From contig VWZF01006901.1 in the NCBI GenBank assembly GCA_013396755.1, positions 1,703,563 to 1,767,562 of the forward strand: 64,000 nt of DNA, written 5' to 3'. Source of the DNA: Sclerurus mexicanus (Eukaryota; Chordata; Aves; Passeriformes; Furnariidae). A program made the translations under genes and the position numbers. The notes under the pieces were generated by a model. It searched no databases. It had not been told where the DNA came from and was given only the letters and a program-made list of their open reading frames with translations. Positions 13,313 to 26,110 of this stretch are shown here, piece after piece (position 1 is the first letter of the stretch; each line of letters begins with the position of its first letter).

Positions 13313-16300
13313 GCATCATAGATAGAAAGTAGAAAGTGCTGCAAATCAAGTTAGTTCTGGACACCATTCTACAGATCTTTGAATTACAAAAGTACCTTTT
13401 CTATGAAACTATCTCTAAATATTCCCTTGATATAGCTATGGATTGAACAGTCACACTCCTCAGAAGCTTCAAAACCACCAGAAATTCTCTTTCTCCAATT
13501 TTCGAGGGCTTGGAGCCAATGAAGACTCATTCCAATTAACCAGAGGAAGCAGACACACACAATCAAGAATCAGAACTCTGTATCATTAGTATTGCATGAC
13601 TGCCCTTTCTCCTGTACTACATGAAGATTTTTAATTACTCTTGAAATAGAAAATGTCATGGGTAGATGCTCATATAATAAAAAAAACAGGCATAAGGAAG
13701 CTTTATCAATTAAAGAAATACGATAATTAAAAAATTACCTAAATCCCCAAAAAGTGCAACAAGAATGATACCAATTCAGAGTACACAAGTACTATTGGGT
13801 AAGATACATGAGTATGAGTATCTGGAGCATTCACAGCTGTAACATGACCTAGCCTTCAAAATACACTCTGAACCATTTATGAAACACTGCTCTGAGGCTT
13901 CTTAAGACTTGTCTTAAATCTCTTTAATGAAGACACGTTCAAAGCTTCTTGATGTATGTACTGTTTGAAACCCAAAGTCTATCCAAAGCAGCAGGACAAG
14001 AAGAGTATTTCCTTCCAACAGGTATTATTCCAGAGAAATCTCACAGGTAATCTGATTAAGACATGTCAGGAAAAAAGTGGGTGGCCACCTTCTTCCAAAA
14101 TACTCTTTCCATTGTATTTCTAATTTATTTCTTTGTAGCACATTGGAGGAAAAAAGAAGAGAAATAACTATTTATGATCAAGTATTCAAGTTAGCTTTCA
14201 CTCTTCCAGAGTGAATACCAGTACACAGTTCTTTTTCCAGGCAAGCCATTGTCTTTGCCTGTCATTCCCAACATCTGAAGTGTACAGCTAGAGCAATTTT
14301 GAGAGACCCTTATGGCCTTATTTTGCTGAAAACAATACAACTGTACCAAGGCTCTCTATAATTTCAAAACAGTAAGTCTTAATTCACATTCGGCTTGAAA
14401 ATAGATCTACTTACATGCAAGGAATAATGATAGAAACTGAGTTGGAAAACAAGCTTATCATGGGATTCACTGAGTGATCAATTCTTCCTCTCTCAGCCTG
14501 TCCAGTGGCTTTCACCTCAGCTTGACAAGTCTGAAGAAGTAGGATCCTGCTTCACATAATGTATTTATTGAGGAAAACTCCACAGGTTGCTTTAACAAAC
14601 TGGGAAGATTCACCTGTATACCAGTTTTGAGATGCTTATGAAGGAGTTTTTGGTGTTTATGTTGAAAAGATACTTCAAGAAAATCTCTACATATACTTCA
14701 ATTAATTCAGTGAGGAGACTTTTCCCAAGACATGAAAAGTAATGAGAAAGAAAAGGCAAAAAGCTGCATAAAGAATTAGATCCAAGAAATTCCAGAAGAA
14801 CAGTGCAAAGATTGACACTGAGGAACAAGGCAAACATATGTCCACAGACACATCAACATAAAGTGCCGAAAGCCTGGAGAAGAATAGATGTGGAGAAGAT
14901 AAACTACAAAAATAACATCATATTCTACCTTCACAATATGGAAATGATGGATAAAATCCAGTAGCATATGTCTACTAGAGCAGCAGATTCTCATTTAAGA
15001 GAACTTATGTTTTCTCACTGCAGTCTTTTAGTGCTTCCATATGTTTCAAAAAAACCCTTGCGAAATGTAAGGCACTTGGGCCAATCCCAGAAATAGAGCC
15101 TCTGAACAAACATGTCTTCAGCCATGGGGCTTTACCAATTGAGAACTTAGAAAAAGACTTTAAAATAGCCTGGAGATGGAACCTGCCGTTGTACTGAACT
15201 GGTAAACTAGAGCTAAATAAAGTACATCTAAAGTGTGCTAAGTAAGCAAGTGAGCTTACTCACTTTCCAAAATTATGTCACTCATTTTGTCTCAAATTGG
15301 GATCAATCCCTCTCACTTGCTCCCTAATCTGGAATTTTACATAGCTGTTAAAGAGGTAATTTGGGCAAGACGTGCTTTAAGAGTATCACAAATGAACTAT
15401 GAAAAAACCCAAACTGCTTTCTTCCCCTCTTCTACCTTACTCATCCCAAGGGATTCAGAGAATCTTGATTTCAGAAGCAAAGAACCACCTATAATTTTTG
15501 ACATCTGCCTACAAAACTGTAATTTCAATACGTTTACCCTAACATTTGTAAGTTTAAAATCTTAATTTTTTAGGAACTTAGGGGACCTCTTCCTTAAAGA
15601 AAATATATTGTAATTGCCTGGGAGGCTTACAGAGATAACAAAGACACAACAACTTGCCTGTATAATGCTTGATTAAAGTTGAGGAAGCAGCCACTACTGG
15701 AGAAAAAGAGGCCAGTTTAATATATTTTACTTTTTTTTACATTGAAGTAATTAAGAAAGTATGGCCCATTTAAGATCACAACACGGGTTTTAAAAAGTAT
15801 TTCCAAATATGAAGTATAAAGAATAGTGCCAATGTTAAACATAAAATTTTTGCACTTCATTACTTAGATCCCTATTTCAATTCATAAACTCTTTGTTAGC
15901 AGAAATATCTTATCTTGGGTTTTTTTCCTTACTTTTGTTCCTTATTTTCTGAAACAGATGTGTAATATCACAGGCTATAGGAATCTTCTTCCAAAATACC
16001 ACAAATAGTTGGAGCACATAAAGGCAATACTACATAATTAACATATTAAAATGGTAGGAAATATTATAAGAATTAGGATACTTGTTACAGAAAACTAAAC
16101 GGAAGTTTTATCAGGATGTGTGTTGGGAAAAAGGAAAAGAGATCACTTGAGGAAGTATCCACACTTTACCGGATAACATTAGAAATAACACAAATACTAT
16201 TACGGGCAAAATTAAAATTTCAAACCTGGAGCTGACCCTGGAATTCTGGGCCCAAGCACAGAGATTAAGTCCACACATACTGGAGTTATGCATGTTTCTC

Positions 16301-16992
16301 TTTTCCATGATTAAGTTTCTTATTGTTTGTGTAAGAGCTGGAAATTTTAGGTGCAAACCTCTCCCCATTTTACTTTCAATGATGACATTGTCATCCACTT
16401 TATTTTCTAAAGAAATACTCTGGAATTAAGCCTGCCCATGAGAACCTCACTGCAAAAGTTATATATTTACAATAGTTTTAAGCCTGTAGCAATATTTGCA
16501 TCTAAGGACAATACCAATTTATTTTTAATTTAAAATATACACTATAAGTTATTAAAATCTACAGGCATCAAATGTGCAATACAGATACATAAAGTAGATG
16601 AGACACTGGTCATAAGCAGTTATTTGTGAATGAAAATTTAAAACCCTAAATTTCACAGGATTAATCAAAATGCTACTAGAACATTCCATCATCAAAATAC
16701 ACCAGTGAAACCTGCAGAATATATTGCTTTCTTCATTCAACTATTAAAAACATGATACAAAATGCCATGCGAGTTCTTTATAAATACACTGAAAAGAAAG
16801 ATTAATATGGCCATCTAGAGGAGGAAAGAATGATGTGAAAACAGAGCACACACATTTTCAGGTTTCAGAATACAACATTTTTAGAAGCACGAAGCCAGAA
16901 AACAGATGTAATAAACTAATAATGTAATTGATGATAAGTGAACCTTAAATTAATATGATCAGACATTTTGAAGGCCTTAGTGATGCAAATAT

Positions 16993-17024
16993 ATTATTAT
17001 TACTATTATTATTATTATTATTAT
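16993..17024. repeat. (ATT)n microsatellite
   Basis: A run of ATT/TTA trinucleotides of about ten units, with one interruption (TACTATT). Confidence 0.93.
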
Positions 17025-17340
17025 ACAGGTTTTTAGCAAAGCTTACAGGGTGCATTAATAAAGACAAGATTATATTGTTGTCTCGTTATTAAATTTTGAG
17101 TGTGCAGAGTTCAGTACAGACACATCTAAACAAACAAATTCAAAAAGACAGAAGTTCAGAGTAAACAGTTATTAGTAAAACTGTTTGCTCACTCCTTTGA
17201 AAACACACAGCTCACTGTCACAAGATACAACATCTGATAGCAAATAACTGCTGAAGAGAAAATTCAGCAGAGAAAACCAGAGTTTTCTGAAAATGAAATA
17301 TCATTTGCATTACTCATGTTACTCTACCTCTGATGGAATT

Positions 17341-17600
17341 AACAGAATTATGGAATGGTTTGAGTTGGAAGGGACCTTACACACCATCTCATTCCAACCC
17401 CCCCAACATGGGCATGCACACCTCCCACCAGGTTACTCAGAGCCCCTGAGCCTTGAACACTTCCAGGGATGGGGCATCCACTTCTCCGGACAACCTGTTC
17501 CAGGGCCTCATCACGCTCACGGTAAGGAATTTCTTCCTAATATCTAATCTAAACCTACTCTCAGTTTGAAACCATTCCCCCATGTCCTTATTCTTAATGA
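17341..17600 (-). mobile_element. CR1 LINE 3' fragment
   Basis: Read on the plus strand this begins with a decayed tail (AACAGAATTATGGAATGGTT, then GAGTTGGAAGGGACCTT). It continues through CR1 landmarks such as CACTTCCAGGGATGGGGCAT, CAACCTGTTCCAG and TTTCTTCCTAATATCTAATC. That is the reverse complement of a CR1 3' end, so the element is on the minus strand, sense with SYT14. Divergence is higher than in the 34356 copy, suggesting an older insertion. The short open frames here are CR1-derived. Confidence 0.9.
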
Positions 17601-20547
17601 TCAGGGGCTGGTTTACTAGCAACGAGCAGGAGGAAGACAGAGATGAGATAAAAACAAATTCTGTCCTCTCATCACTTCACTGCAACATTATGAAGCCCTG
17701 CTTAACCAATCGACTAATCAGTGCTGTAAGATGGAAGTACAGCCAAAATGCTAACGACTTAGAAGCAGAAACTAAAAAGTACATATGAAAGAGAAATTAC
17801 AAGCACGTAAAGTCAAATGTAGTGACAATTTTTTCTCACATGAAATAAAGTACATAGGGAGACACAGCTTGCTCCCCCTCCACTACAAAGAATCGAGATA
17901 TGGTTCTAACATCTGTCTTTACACTTCCTATACAAATAATTCAACAGTCGATGAAAAATTTCAGGATTCTTATGACATCAAATCTTCTACAGATTTATTT
18001 TCCAAATTTAAGGAACAGGAAAGCTTTGCATTCAGTTACACTGAAACATCCAGAACACTGATGCTCCCCGCTTGGAATCAGAGACTTTTCATGTCATCTG
18101 TCCAGTGGACTGCTTCTCTGAACACACATGAACTACTTGGGAGCAACAGCCAGTCTCTCATTTATTGAAGACTGCAGGCTTTCTTCAGGGGGTTTTCACC
18201 TTTCTCTTTTCATCCAAGTTCTATTTTGGGCAGGTTTCCTTCTGTAATGATCATAACAGAACAAGGGATGCTCTGCCTTTTCCTCTATTCTAAAACACTT
18301 TTATCCTTGTGCAAAGATTCCTTCTTTGACATTTGAAACAATTTAGGAGGAGCGTGAAAAAGTACCAATTATTCTAGTGTGCCACCTTCAGGTCACTGAA
18401 AAGTGAAGAGCACTAGGTTGTTAATCTGTTGCCATGTCCAATACTAAACTATTTTTAAAAAATCATACTAAACATAATTTTCTTGAGATTAATAGATTCC
18501 AAAAATGACACAAACATCACTCTAATTTGCAAGCATTTTGATGAACACTGTAGAATAACTCCAGGCCGTCAATTAAATAACATTGCTGACTCTCCACTCC
18601 TTGTAAAATGTGGAAAGAGAATGCTCTCCTAAGCAGCAGCAAAAGCAAAATACTGTCAGTATTAAAGACTTTATGCAAATAGAAGTATGTGTTTAAAAAT
18701 TTTAAATTTTCTAAATTAGAATGTTTTGATAGTTTTTGCTTTAAAAGGCTTTTTTCCCAAACCCTGAATGTGTGTGCGTATATGTAAAATAGGGTTTATA
18801 TCCAGCTTGCTTCCTGAATGAAAGAGCATTGAGAAGAAATAGCACTTGGTGACAGATATCTTTAGCCAGAGAAGAATAACAAAAAAAGAAGAAGGGGGGA
18901 AACAATTGTAATTTTCCTGATGCAATACTTGAACTTGCCAACAAGGTTCTTTTGTCTTAGATTGTAAACATGATACAGATTTCCAGATTGGAGTTCTCAG
19001 TCCCCAGAAGAGGATAAAAATCAGTGAGTATGATGTCCTAAGAGGATGATAAGGAAGTCAATTATTAAAAAACAAAACAAAACAACAGAAAAAACCCGCA
19101 CAACCCAAAGAAAAAGAAAAAATTGAATACAGGCTAGGGCCAAAGCAGAAACTCAGATAAACTGAGGACTTTTCACTGAGAAGACAAACTAGGTTGAATA
19201 AAAAAATCTGAGCAATTATGAAATAAGAAGATGAATGTCACAACTATGACTATTTTAACAACCAGTCTCAGTAGTGTAAAAAGAGACATTATTCTGGATA
19301 TCTGAAAATAGTCTTCTTGTATGATTTGCACCAGGTACTATCTGCTAAAAAATACAGTAATTTTCCCCTCTCCTGTTAATATACATCACCATTTTATCCC
19401 AACAGTGATGCAAACCATACAAAAAATTAGCACCTTATCTTCCATACTCCCCCCACCACACCACCACTGCTGAGAGATCTCAGTAGATATAAAACCCAAA
19501 CATGATTCTTGCATTATCCCTCTTCCTTGTCCTTCTCTATCACAGTGTCCAAGGATCAGTTCTTACCACCTGACCTCACCTCTGCACCTCCTTTGCTATT
19601 TGCTGGAACTCAGACTCCCAGCCTTCTGACAATTTAAGAGCAAAGGAAAGAATCAAATTTTCTAATGATCAAAAGAGAAGCCTCTTATTCCGCAACTTAA
19701 CTCAACTATGGCTTTCATGTTCTTAGTGTCAGCTTGGGGATCATGAGTGACCGTGCACTAATTTCAAATTTCAATGCCAAACAGACTTTGCTATATTACA
19801 CAGTAGAAAATGTAAATTTTTTTAAGAACTTCTGGACTATATAGAACATTTAAAGACAGGAATCTTTTAATTATATGTATTCATGCTTATTAGAAAACAT
19901 CAAACACTGAAAAACTTTTGCATGATACTGACAGCAGAATTCTCAGCCTCTAGGTCAAGTTGTCACCCTAACTTAAAATCAAGAAATATACAGCACATAA
20001 GAAAATATTCATTGTTTACATCCAACTTTTAGCACCATGGAAAAAATGCAATTATCTAATCTTTCTAATAATTTCTTTCTGTGATTTCAAGAGAAGAAAA
20101 CATACAGAGCATTCCAGCAATGCACACTGCAATGACCATATGCACCACGTCCAGTAACCAATTCCATTTACTTTGCTGTTATAACAGCTTATCAACAGAG
20201 GAATAACATGTCTTCTTTGTATTTATAATACCACAAATTCAACAAGAGTTGCCATTTTCCTTCCTAAATCAAAACAGTTTAAATTTCCCCCAAAATAAAG
20301 TGGATAATGATAAAATTTAATGAAACTTCATATAACAAGGTATTATATAATTTGCAGTATTTCTGACAGAATGCACACAAGTCTGGGCTTTTCTTTTTTT
20401 TTGAGCATGCACAAATATAAAAGGTGTCTGGATATTTCTTGCAGACCTTGACTATTTGCTAGTCAAGCTGCTCTCGTCTAGGACTTAGTTATCCAGAACA
20501 TAATTCTGAAATTTGGAATAAAAGGAAGGCTTTTAAATCACTCTTAC

Positions 20548-20766
20548 CTTCATCTATTGAGGCTTCACTACTGTATCCATCATATTCTGCAGACAGGGGA
20601 CTATATTTTTGTCTGGTTTCCCATATATAGTTTTTTTGCTGTCTGCCATCCACCACTGGCAGCCTGGAACTCTGGGTTCTAGACAAGGCCTCATGATATT
20701 TACCCAGTGCTTCATCTTCACTCTCAGATGATGAACCATGCTGGTCTTTACTCATATAAGAATTGT
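20548..20766 (-). CDS. SYT14: Synaptotagmin-14 linker exon (acidic, serine-rich)
   Basis: This is an internal coding exon of 219 bases (73 codons) between the N-terminal anchor and the C2 domains. The acceptor reads TTCAAACAG/ACAATT and the donor GATGAAG/GTAAGAG, and both junctions are phase 1. The peptide includes the acidic run SSSESEDEALGKYHEAL, a central stretch ending WETRQKYSPL, and YDGYSSEASIDEG at the end. I recognise this order from vertebrate SYT14, and it is nearly the same as the human protein as I remember it. The acidic serine clusters look like casein kinase 2 sites (inference). In the family this region is cytoplasmic and unstructured. It joins in frame both to the transmembrane exon at 27236-27400 (junction codon TAC, Tyr) and to the alternative first exon at 25113-26049 (junction codon GAC, Asp), so it is likely common to both forms. 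Open-frame sequence continuing past 20548 is intron. Confidence 0.94.
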
Positions 20767-22954
20767 CTGTTTGAATAAAATAAAGCAAATCGACTACAGC
20801 TCAAAATAGAATACATGAAAATAACCATAAGAGGTTATCACTGAAGATATTTAAGCTATTTCAATTAGAAATTCTGTAATAGTTTAAAAATATTTTGTTG
20901 CAACTATAAGCATTATGTGATTCTGTAATTGGTGAGAGCTATTTTTCATTTTCTAGAAAACCTGAGAGATTATTAAGCTCCAAAACCCCATTCTAACACT
21001 TATTCAGCAGAGAACCGAACAATTCTTGTAAGGCGGCACGCACTGACGTTCTTGAAACCCTTCATTAGGTAAGAAAATGCTTAAAATAATTTATGCAAAG
21101 TAAATCCAACGCTACTGCAATATTACATTTGGACACCTAACATATGAAAAAGGCTGCTCCTGGTCGTACATTCCCAGCTGATTTTTGCTGTGAGCATGTA
21201 GCATAGCATAGAAATGAAACTGATTTGCAAAGAGAAGCCTACAACAAAATCATCTTCAGATATTTATGCCAGTAGTGCTTAAACTCACAACAACAAATGG
21301 GAAAATGCTTGTGAAAGATGTTTGCATGCACAATTTTATTTAACTTACAATAAAAAGCCCCTTGTTCAATAACTGAAATTAATTCTCACTGCAGACATCT
21401 GGCAACAGCAAAAATTACATGGAAAAAATCTACCTAGCTAATGCTTTTATACCAGCTCTTCTATAGTGCCCACTCCTGTGGCCAACACTTTCCAACTACA
21501 TCTCAAGCATGACTTCCTCCCACAAATCAAAGATTCAGCTGCATTTTTATTTCTTTAAAGTTCCCTCCTCCCTCTTCCAAACTTCAGATGGATTCCACCC
21601 AAATTTAACATGCTTTGCAGAGGTTCTGTAGCTCTCAGACTCCAAAAGGCATTAAAAGATTTCATGTAAACTCAGTAAAGGTCAGCATCACCACCGTGCT
21701 GTGAGTAAGCCTACGGTGTATGATTTGCCAGCCAATTTCCATTACTGGCAGAGCTCTGAGATACCCATAATGCTGTTTTTCAGCTCCTGATTCTGTGAGG
21801 GGATGTTCTTCTAACATGCTACCCTGTCACACTCAACCTCTTCTCCCTTCCCTGCTTTTACACCCTCTTTCCAGTCCCTGTCCTTAGCTCTAGTTTTGCG
21901 TTTCCACTCCCGTTAGTCTGTGTCTTCATTCCCAGTCAGTCTCACTCCTCTGGCTGAGTATTCCTACTAAAGGAGGGACTCAGCTTACCCAAAGGCAGCC
22001 ATTTAAAATTCAAGTAACTCAACGTGTGCCAGCCATGTAGGCCTCCTTTACCATCAAGTATTTGTCTCCTCCTACTACAGAGGTCCATCCTTCCTACTTT
22101 TAGGTAAGCCTCTAGAGTAGTTGAATAAAATCACTTCCCGCCAAGGTCTTTTTTTCCTTGGTATTCACACAGAAAAACCTATGCTGCAAGTTTAGGAAAG
22201 ACACCTTTTGGAAAGTTAGATTTATATGAGTAGAATCATATCCTAAGTTCCTGTTTTCCAGCCCCATCTCCATGTTCTTGCTACAAGAACCCAGTTCTGA
22301 TTTCGTGCAGTGATTTCCTCTTAAGTCTTTGTCTATACAATCCCCAATTCTCTTTACTTGCACCGAACCAGCTACTCATGTAACCTTGGTCTTTGACCCT
22401 TAGTCTCTCCACTTCCATAAAATGTTATCAGTTCTCTCCATTGCTGTCACCCATCCTACTTTAAATCCCAATCTGCCACATGCATCACGTTATATTTGCT
22501 TAGGAAGTTTCTGTCCCCACAAAGGACATGTTTATTCTCAATTCTTCTGTTCAAACTTCCAGTGTCCTTCAGTAACCACAAATATCAAAGGCAGGATAAG
22601 ACCTGCTCTGTTCTTCAAGCCCTACAATGAAGCATATGAGTGCAAATGGGATGGTCAGTGAATTTAACAAGCAAAGGATAAGAAGTGTTTACCATGTCTT
22701 TTCAAAAAACAAACTTTCCAAAACTTTACAACTTCATCAAACTTTGGTATTTTTTCATAAAAGAACATGGGCATCTCTGACTTGGGAAAAGGGCTCTTCC
22801 ACATTTCAAGCACACATTCCAATATTAAAAGATGCCAAAACATCTTAGTAAAGCTGATGTGAAATCTACTTATTTGCTACACAATTACCTAGCATATTTT
22901 TTCCCATCATATACTTTTGGAAACAGCTAAAGATTTTAAACTGCAACTTAGTGG

Positions 22955-22999
22955 AAAACAAAACCAAACCAAACCAAAAACCAACCAAAAAAACCAACA
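22955..22999. repeat. AACCAAACC low-complexity tract
   Basis: An imperfect tandem of AAACC and AACCA units on the plus strand, about 45 bases. It is very similar in makeup to the tract at 24214-24260. Confidence 0.8.
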
Positions 23000-24213
23000 C
23001 AATCTCCAACAGAAATAATGCCTGATTTCCTCATGATTTTTTCAAATTTAGCACACAATTTTAGGAAACTGAAAATAAGGTCTTGAAATGGAAAAAGTCA
23101 GAAAACCTTAACTGGGTATGGTGCTATAAGGTCTACATGCAATGTGTACACAGTCTTAATTTAGGATTATAGGGAAAATGGTGCCTTAATAGACTGCTAA
23201 TGAGCAACTAGACCTTTCAACTCTAATCTATCAGTTTTAATTTAAGTCTAACAGATATGGTTCTTCCCATTGTATGGATGGCCATAAAGCAAGTTCAATT
23301 TCACTGATCACTCATTGAAAATATCACACCAAGCAGGAAATATCCTGGCTAACACATTCAGTGCAAGAGGCTGCCCAGAAAAAGGAGTCTCCTTTGATGG
23401 TACACAGAGTAAAATATTTTATCTCAACCTGCCAACCTGGAAACTTCTACAGATTTCCACAATTATAACTGAAGCAGAGTATACCAGGTTTAAAATATAG
23501 TCCGGACATCAGCATTAGATGCATCCTTTAGCATTACAAGAAACGTATTCACAAATACGAAATCAGGTTCATTGATCAGGCTGCAAAAAGAATGGAACAG
23601 TACAAAACACGGTAGCAATGTGTTTGAAAGAAGAGTCAAAATCTGTGTTTCTAATAACACACTGACTTTTGTAAGCACCCAGAAGTTCTCAGGGATACCA
23701 GGTATTTTTTTCTCCAGTTCCTAGCATAAGAGACTGAGAATGTATACTATTACTGTAAGTCATGAAACAAGACCTCTTCAGAGGACTTAAAAACCTCATT
23801 AAAGTTAAAACATAAGCTACCCACGCCAAATATTTTTTTTTAATGAACAATGCAAATTGGTTTCAGTTTCCTGGGGAAAAACAGCTTCCTGTACAATGAA
23901 AAAAAAAAATAAAATCTCAGGGTTTTACACCTCTCCTTGCCACTTCTCATTTAATTTCTGTACTTTAATTTTTATCTTTTACTTGGAAACTTGCCTAAGA
24001 GAATGCATGTTCTTATTAAAAACTTTGCTTTATTTGGCTCACATGGGTCATGGATATTTATTAAACTATTGAAAGCTATTAATTTGCTTATTATGGGACC
24101 TGAAATGCCATTTTTGAGAGAGAATATAGTTTACAAATAGAGCATTACGTAAAGAAATAATAGATAAGATCATAATTATCATACAAACATGGAAAACACC
24201 TCCTAAATCAAAT

Positions 24214-24260
24214 TAAAAAAACCAACCAAACAAACCAAAACCAAACCAAAACCCAACAAA
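24214..24260. repeat. AACCAAACC low-complexity tract
   Basis: A tandem of AACC/AAACC-type units on the plus strand, read as GGTT/GGTTT on the SYT14 sense strand. It lies about 850 bases downstream of the alternative first exon donor. Confidence 0.8.
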
Positions 24261-25112
24261 GCGGATAACTGAAATTTTCAAATAAGGGAAAACACACACA
24301 CTGAAGAAAAAAAAAAAGTGTTTCTATAATGAAATCATTCATTTCTCTACTAAAACAGCACCTCTGGAAAAGCCTGTGTTGCTTTCTAAAACGTCCCCAT
24401 GCAGCCTGCAAACCACCTGTGTAAAAATGCAAGGTTTTACTTCTCACTGCTACTTCAACTGTTATGGCAATTCTCTCATCGTATTGTTTGAGACTGGATG
24501 TTAAGGATGGCACACACAGCATCCATATCAACAACACACAGGTTTCCTTTGGAGACTACAACTGCAAGACAAGCCTCATTCACTTTTTCTATACTTAAAA
24601 TCACTTCATTGCCATTTCTCATTGAGTCTTGTGTCTTGAAACCATTATGTTATACATCCCAGAAATATTCTGAAGATCTACTGCAATGCAAATGCAAGAG
24701 AAGTTATTTCTTTTATCATCTTAGCACATTTTATGCAATGCTTTTAAAATAAACAAAAGCAAAATCACTTTCACAGAACAAGTATTAATTTCCAGTACTA
24801 ATTAATTCATAGTTTTCAACAGAAACCACACAGAGCACTGCAGAGAAGGTAAGAAAAACCATACAGAAAAAAAGTAAAGTTAGAACAAGTTAGAAAAGAC
24901 ATTTATTAATCAATCCCTTTAAGTAATACTTTGAAAAGTAATTCAATTCCAAGAAATATCAGCAGAACTAGAAAACGAAGCACTGAAACAAACAAACCTA
25001 CTTCCATCCACACGAAACACTAATATTAAATGTGTAAATGGGTGAAAAAAGTAGGAATTATCGTAAGTTTCAGGAAAGGTTGAAGAATGCAGTTTGCTAA
25101 CAGACTCCTCAC

Positions 25113-26049
25113 CTTTTCCTGCTGTCTTCTTATTACATAGCTCTCTTTCTAATTTCTTTGAGTTTTTCTTTTTACCATCATTTGTAGTTGACATACTGTC
25201 TTCATCCTTTGAGATAAATTTTCCTTTTCTCTCAAAACAGGCTTCAAATTTCTTTTCTCTGATTTCATTCAGGCAATTGGGACGGTCATTATGCATCTTC
25301 TTGAAGCTGGAGTCTGGTAATTTTTGCTTCAGTACTTCATCTAAATCCTGGGGAACACTGATACTGTGCACTTGATCAGAATCCTTAAAATCAACTCCAG
25401 GTGACCGTGGTTTGATTTTTCTGTGCAAGTGATCCTTAGAATTATCTGGTGCTGCATATAGGCAATTATCTTGCTCCTCAATAGATTGCTCCATGGTAAA
25501 TTTATTACTTTTCAGGTCACTATCCTTCAAGAACTTATCGTTTAGAAAACACTCATTTCCCCCTACTGCTTCCCTTTTAAAAGGTCCTCCTAGAGACTTC
25601 AAAACCTGAGGTACTTCTGTATCACTGAAAGGATTATTATCATCTGTGCCTCTTAAGTGGCACTGGTTTTTGTCCAGGACATGGTCAGATACTCCAACCT
25701 GACCTGTACCTTTTCTTACAAAATCTAATGAATTAGAATTATGAGTTTCTTTATGTTCTGCAACACCTCTCTTGGCTTTCATGCTAATTTCCTGAGAATG
25801 AGTTGGTGACGGCATATGTTCCTCTCTCCCTTCCACAGGTTTATCATCCTTCTGTATTTTGGAGCTCTCATCCTCTGCACGAAGGCCATTTATCATGCTG
25901 GTCACTTGTTCTGTTACTGAGTCAGCTACAGTGTAGCTGACCTCTCCAACCACACTGGCCAGATCATCCACAGCACTGCTGAGCGTGTCCACCAGGGAAG
26001 ACACAGAGGGGAGGCTCAGGTTTTGGTGAAGGTTTCTGAAAAATGCCAT
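25113..26049 (-). CDS. SYT14: SYT14 alternative first coding exon (non-transmembrane N-terminus)
   Basis: Minus-strand exon with 312 codons plus one base, by far the longest genuine open frame here. The start ATG at 26049 is fixed by an in-frame TAG four codons upstream. The donor at 25113/25112 (GGAAAAG/GTGAGG) is phase 1, the same phase needed to enter the linker exon at 20766. Residues about 13-56 form a Ser/Val/Leu-rich amphipathic helix with hydrophobic residues every 3-4 positions (V16, V20, L23, V27, L30, V34, V37, V41). Residues 60-290 are hydrophilic and probably disordered, with an NPF motif at 139-141. Residues 293-309 are lysine-rich. There is no transmembrane segment or signal peptide. 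It cannot be a cassette exon after the transmembrane exon, because the TAG would stop that reading frame. I infer an alternative promoter that makes a peripheral or soluble SYT14. As I recall, the paralogue SYT16 also has a long soluble N-terminus. I cannot confirm which SYT14 transcripts in other species carry it. Confidence 0.86.
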
Positions 26050-26110
26050 TTGTCCGGCCTATTCAGCAACAACTTTTAATACTGAAAGGTCCTCGGTTTC
26101 ACAAACTGAT
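26050..26110 (-). promoter_or_regulatory. SYT14: Candidate 5' leader / start region of the alternative SYT14 transcript
   Basis: On the minus strand the bases just upstream of the alternative ATG read GACCTTTCAG/TATTAAAAG, then GTTGTTGCTGAATAGGCC. Two readings are possible. TATTAAAAG could be a weak TATA-like element close to a start site, or the TTTCAG could be an acceptor joining an unseen non-coding upstream exon. The context around the ATG is ACAAATGG, with G at +4 but no purine at -3. No CpG island is present here, unlike the main promoter region. Confidence 0.3.

Larger units (their letters stand above)
1..20547 (-). other. SYT14: SYT14 intron downstream of linker exon (partial)
   Basis: This stretch follows the donor site at the linker exon (AAG/GTAAGAG on the minus strand) and runs to the window edge. 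I looked for the next conserved SYT14 segment, the proline-rich linker that leads into C2A, and did not see it in any minus-strand frame, so the intron is probably longer than 20.5 kb. It holds two CR1 fragments, a CA repeat, a TTA repeat, a purine-rich block at 3050-3440 and scattered A/C-rich low-complexity tracts. Open frames here are short and lack any recognisable domain. I see no RNA gene. Confidence 0.75.
20767..25112 (-). other. SYT14: SYT14 intron between alternative first exon and linker exon
   Basis: About 4.3 kb without recognised coding sequence. It holds two AACC-rich low-complexity tracts and ordinary AT-rich sequence. The open frame of the alternative first exon runs on into this intron to a stop near 24943, but those residues lie beyond a strong donor and look non-coding. 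Confidence 0.8.

Noticed and set aside
1..20547. Search for SYT14 C2A/C2B exons and for tRNA or snRNA genes
   Set aside because: None of the conserved C2 or proline-rich linker peptides, nor tRNA or U6-type sequences, could be found by eye. Absence from the window is the better reading.
24943..25112. C-terminal extension of the alternative exon's open frame (56 more residues to a stop)
   Set aside because: A strong donor (G/GTGAGG) at 25113/25112 has the exact phase for the next SYT14 exon. The extension loses the hydrophilic composition and looks like intron read-through. A short retained-intron form cannot be fully excluded.
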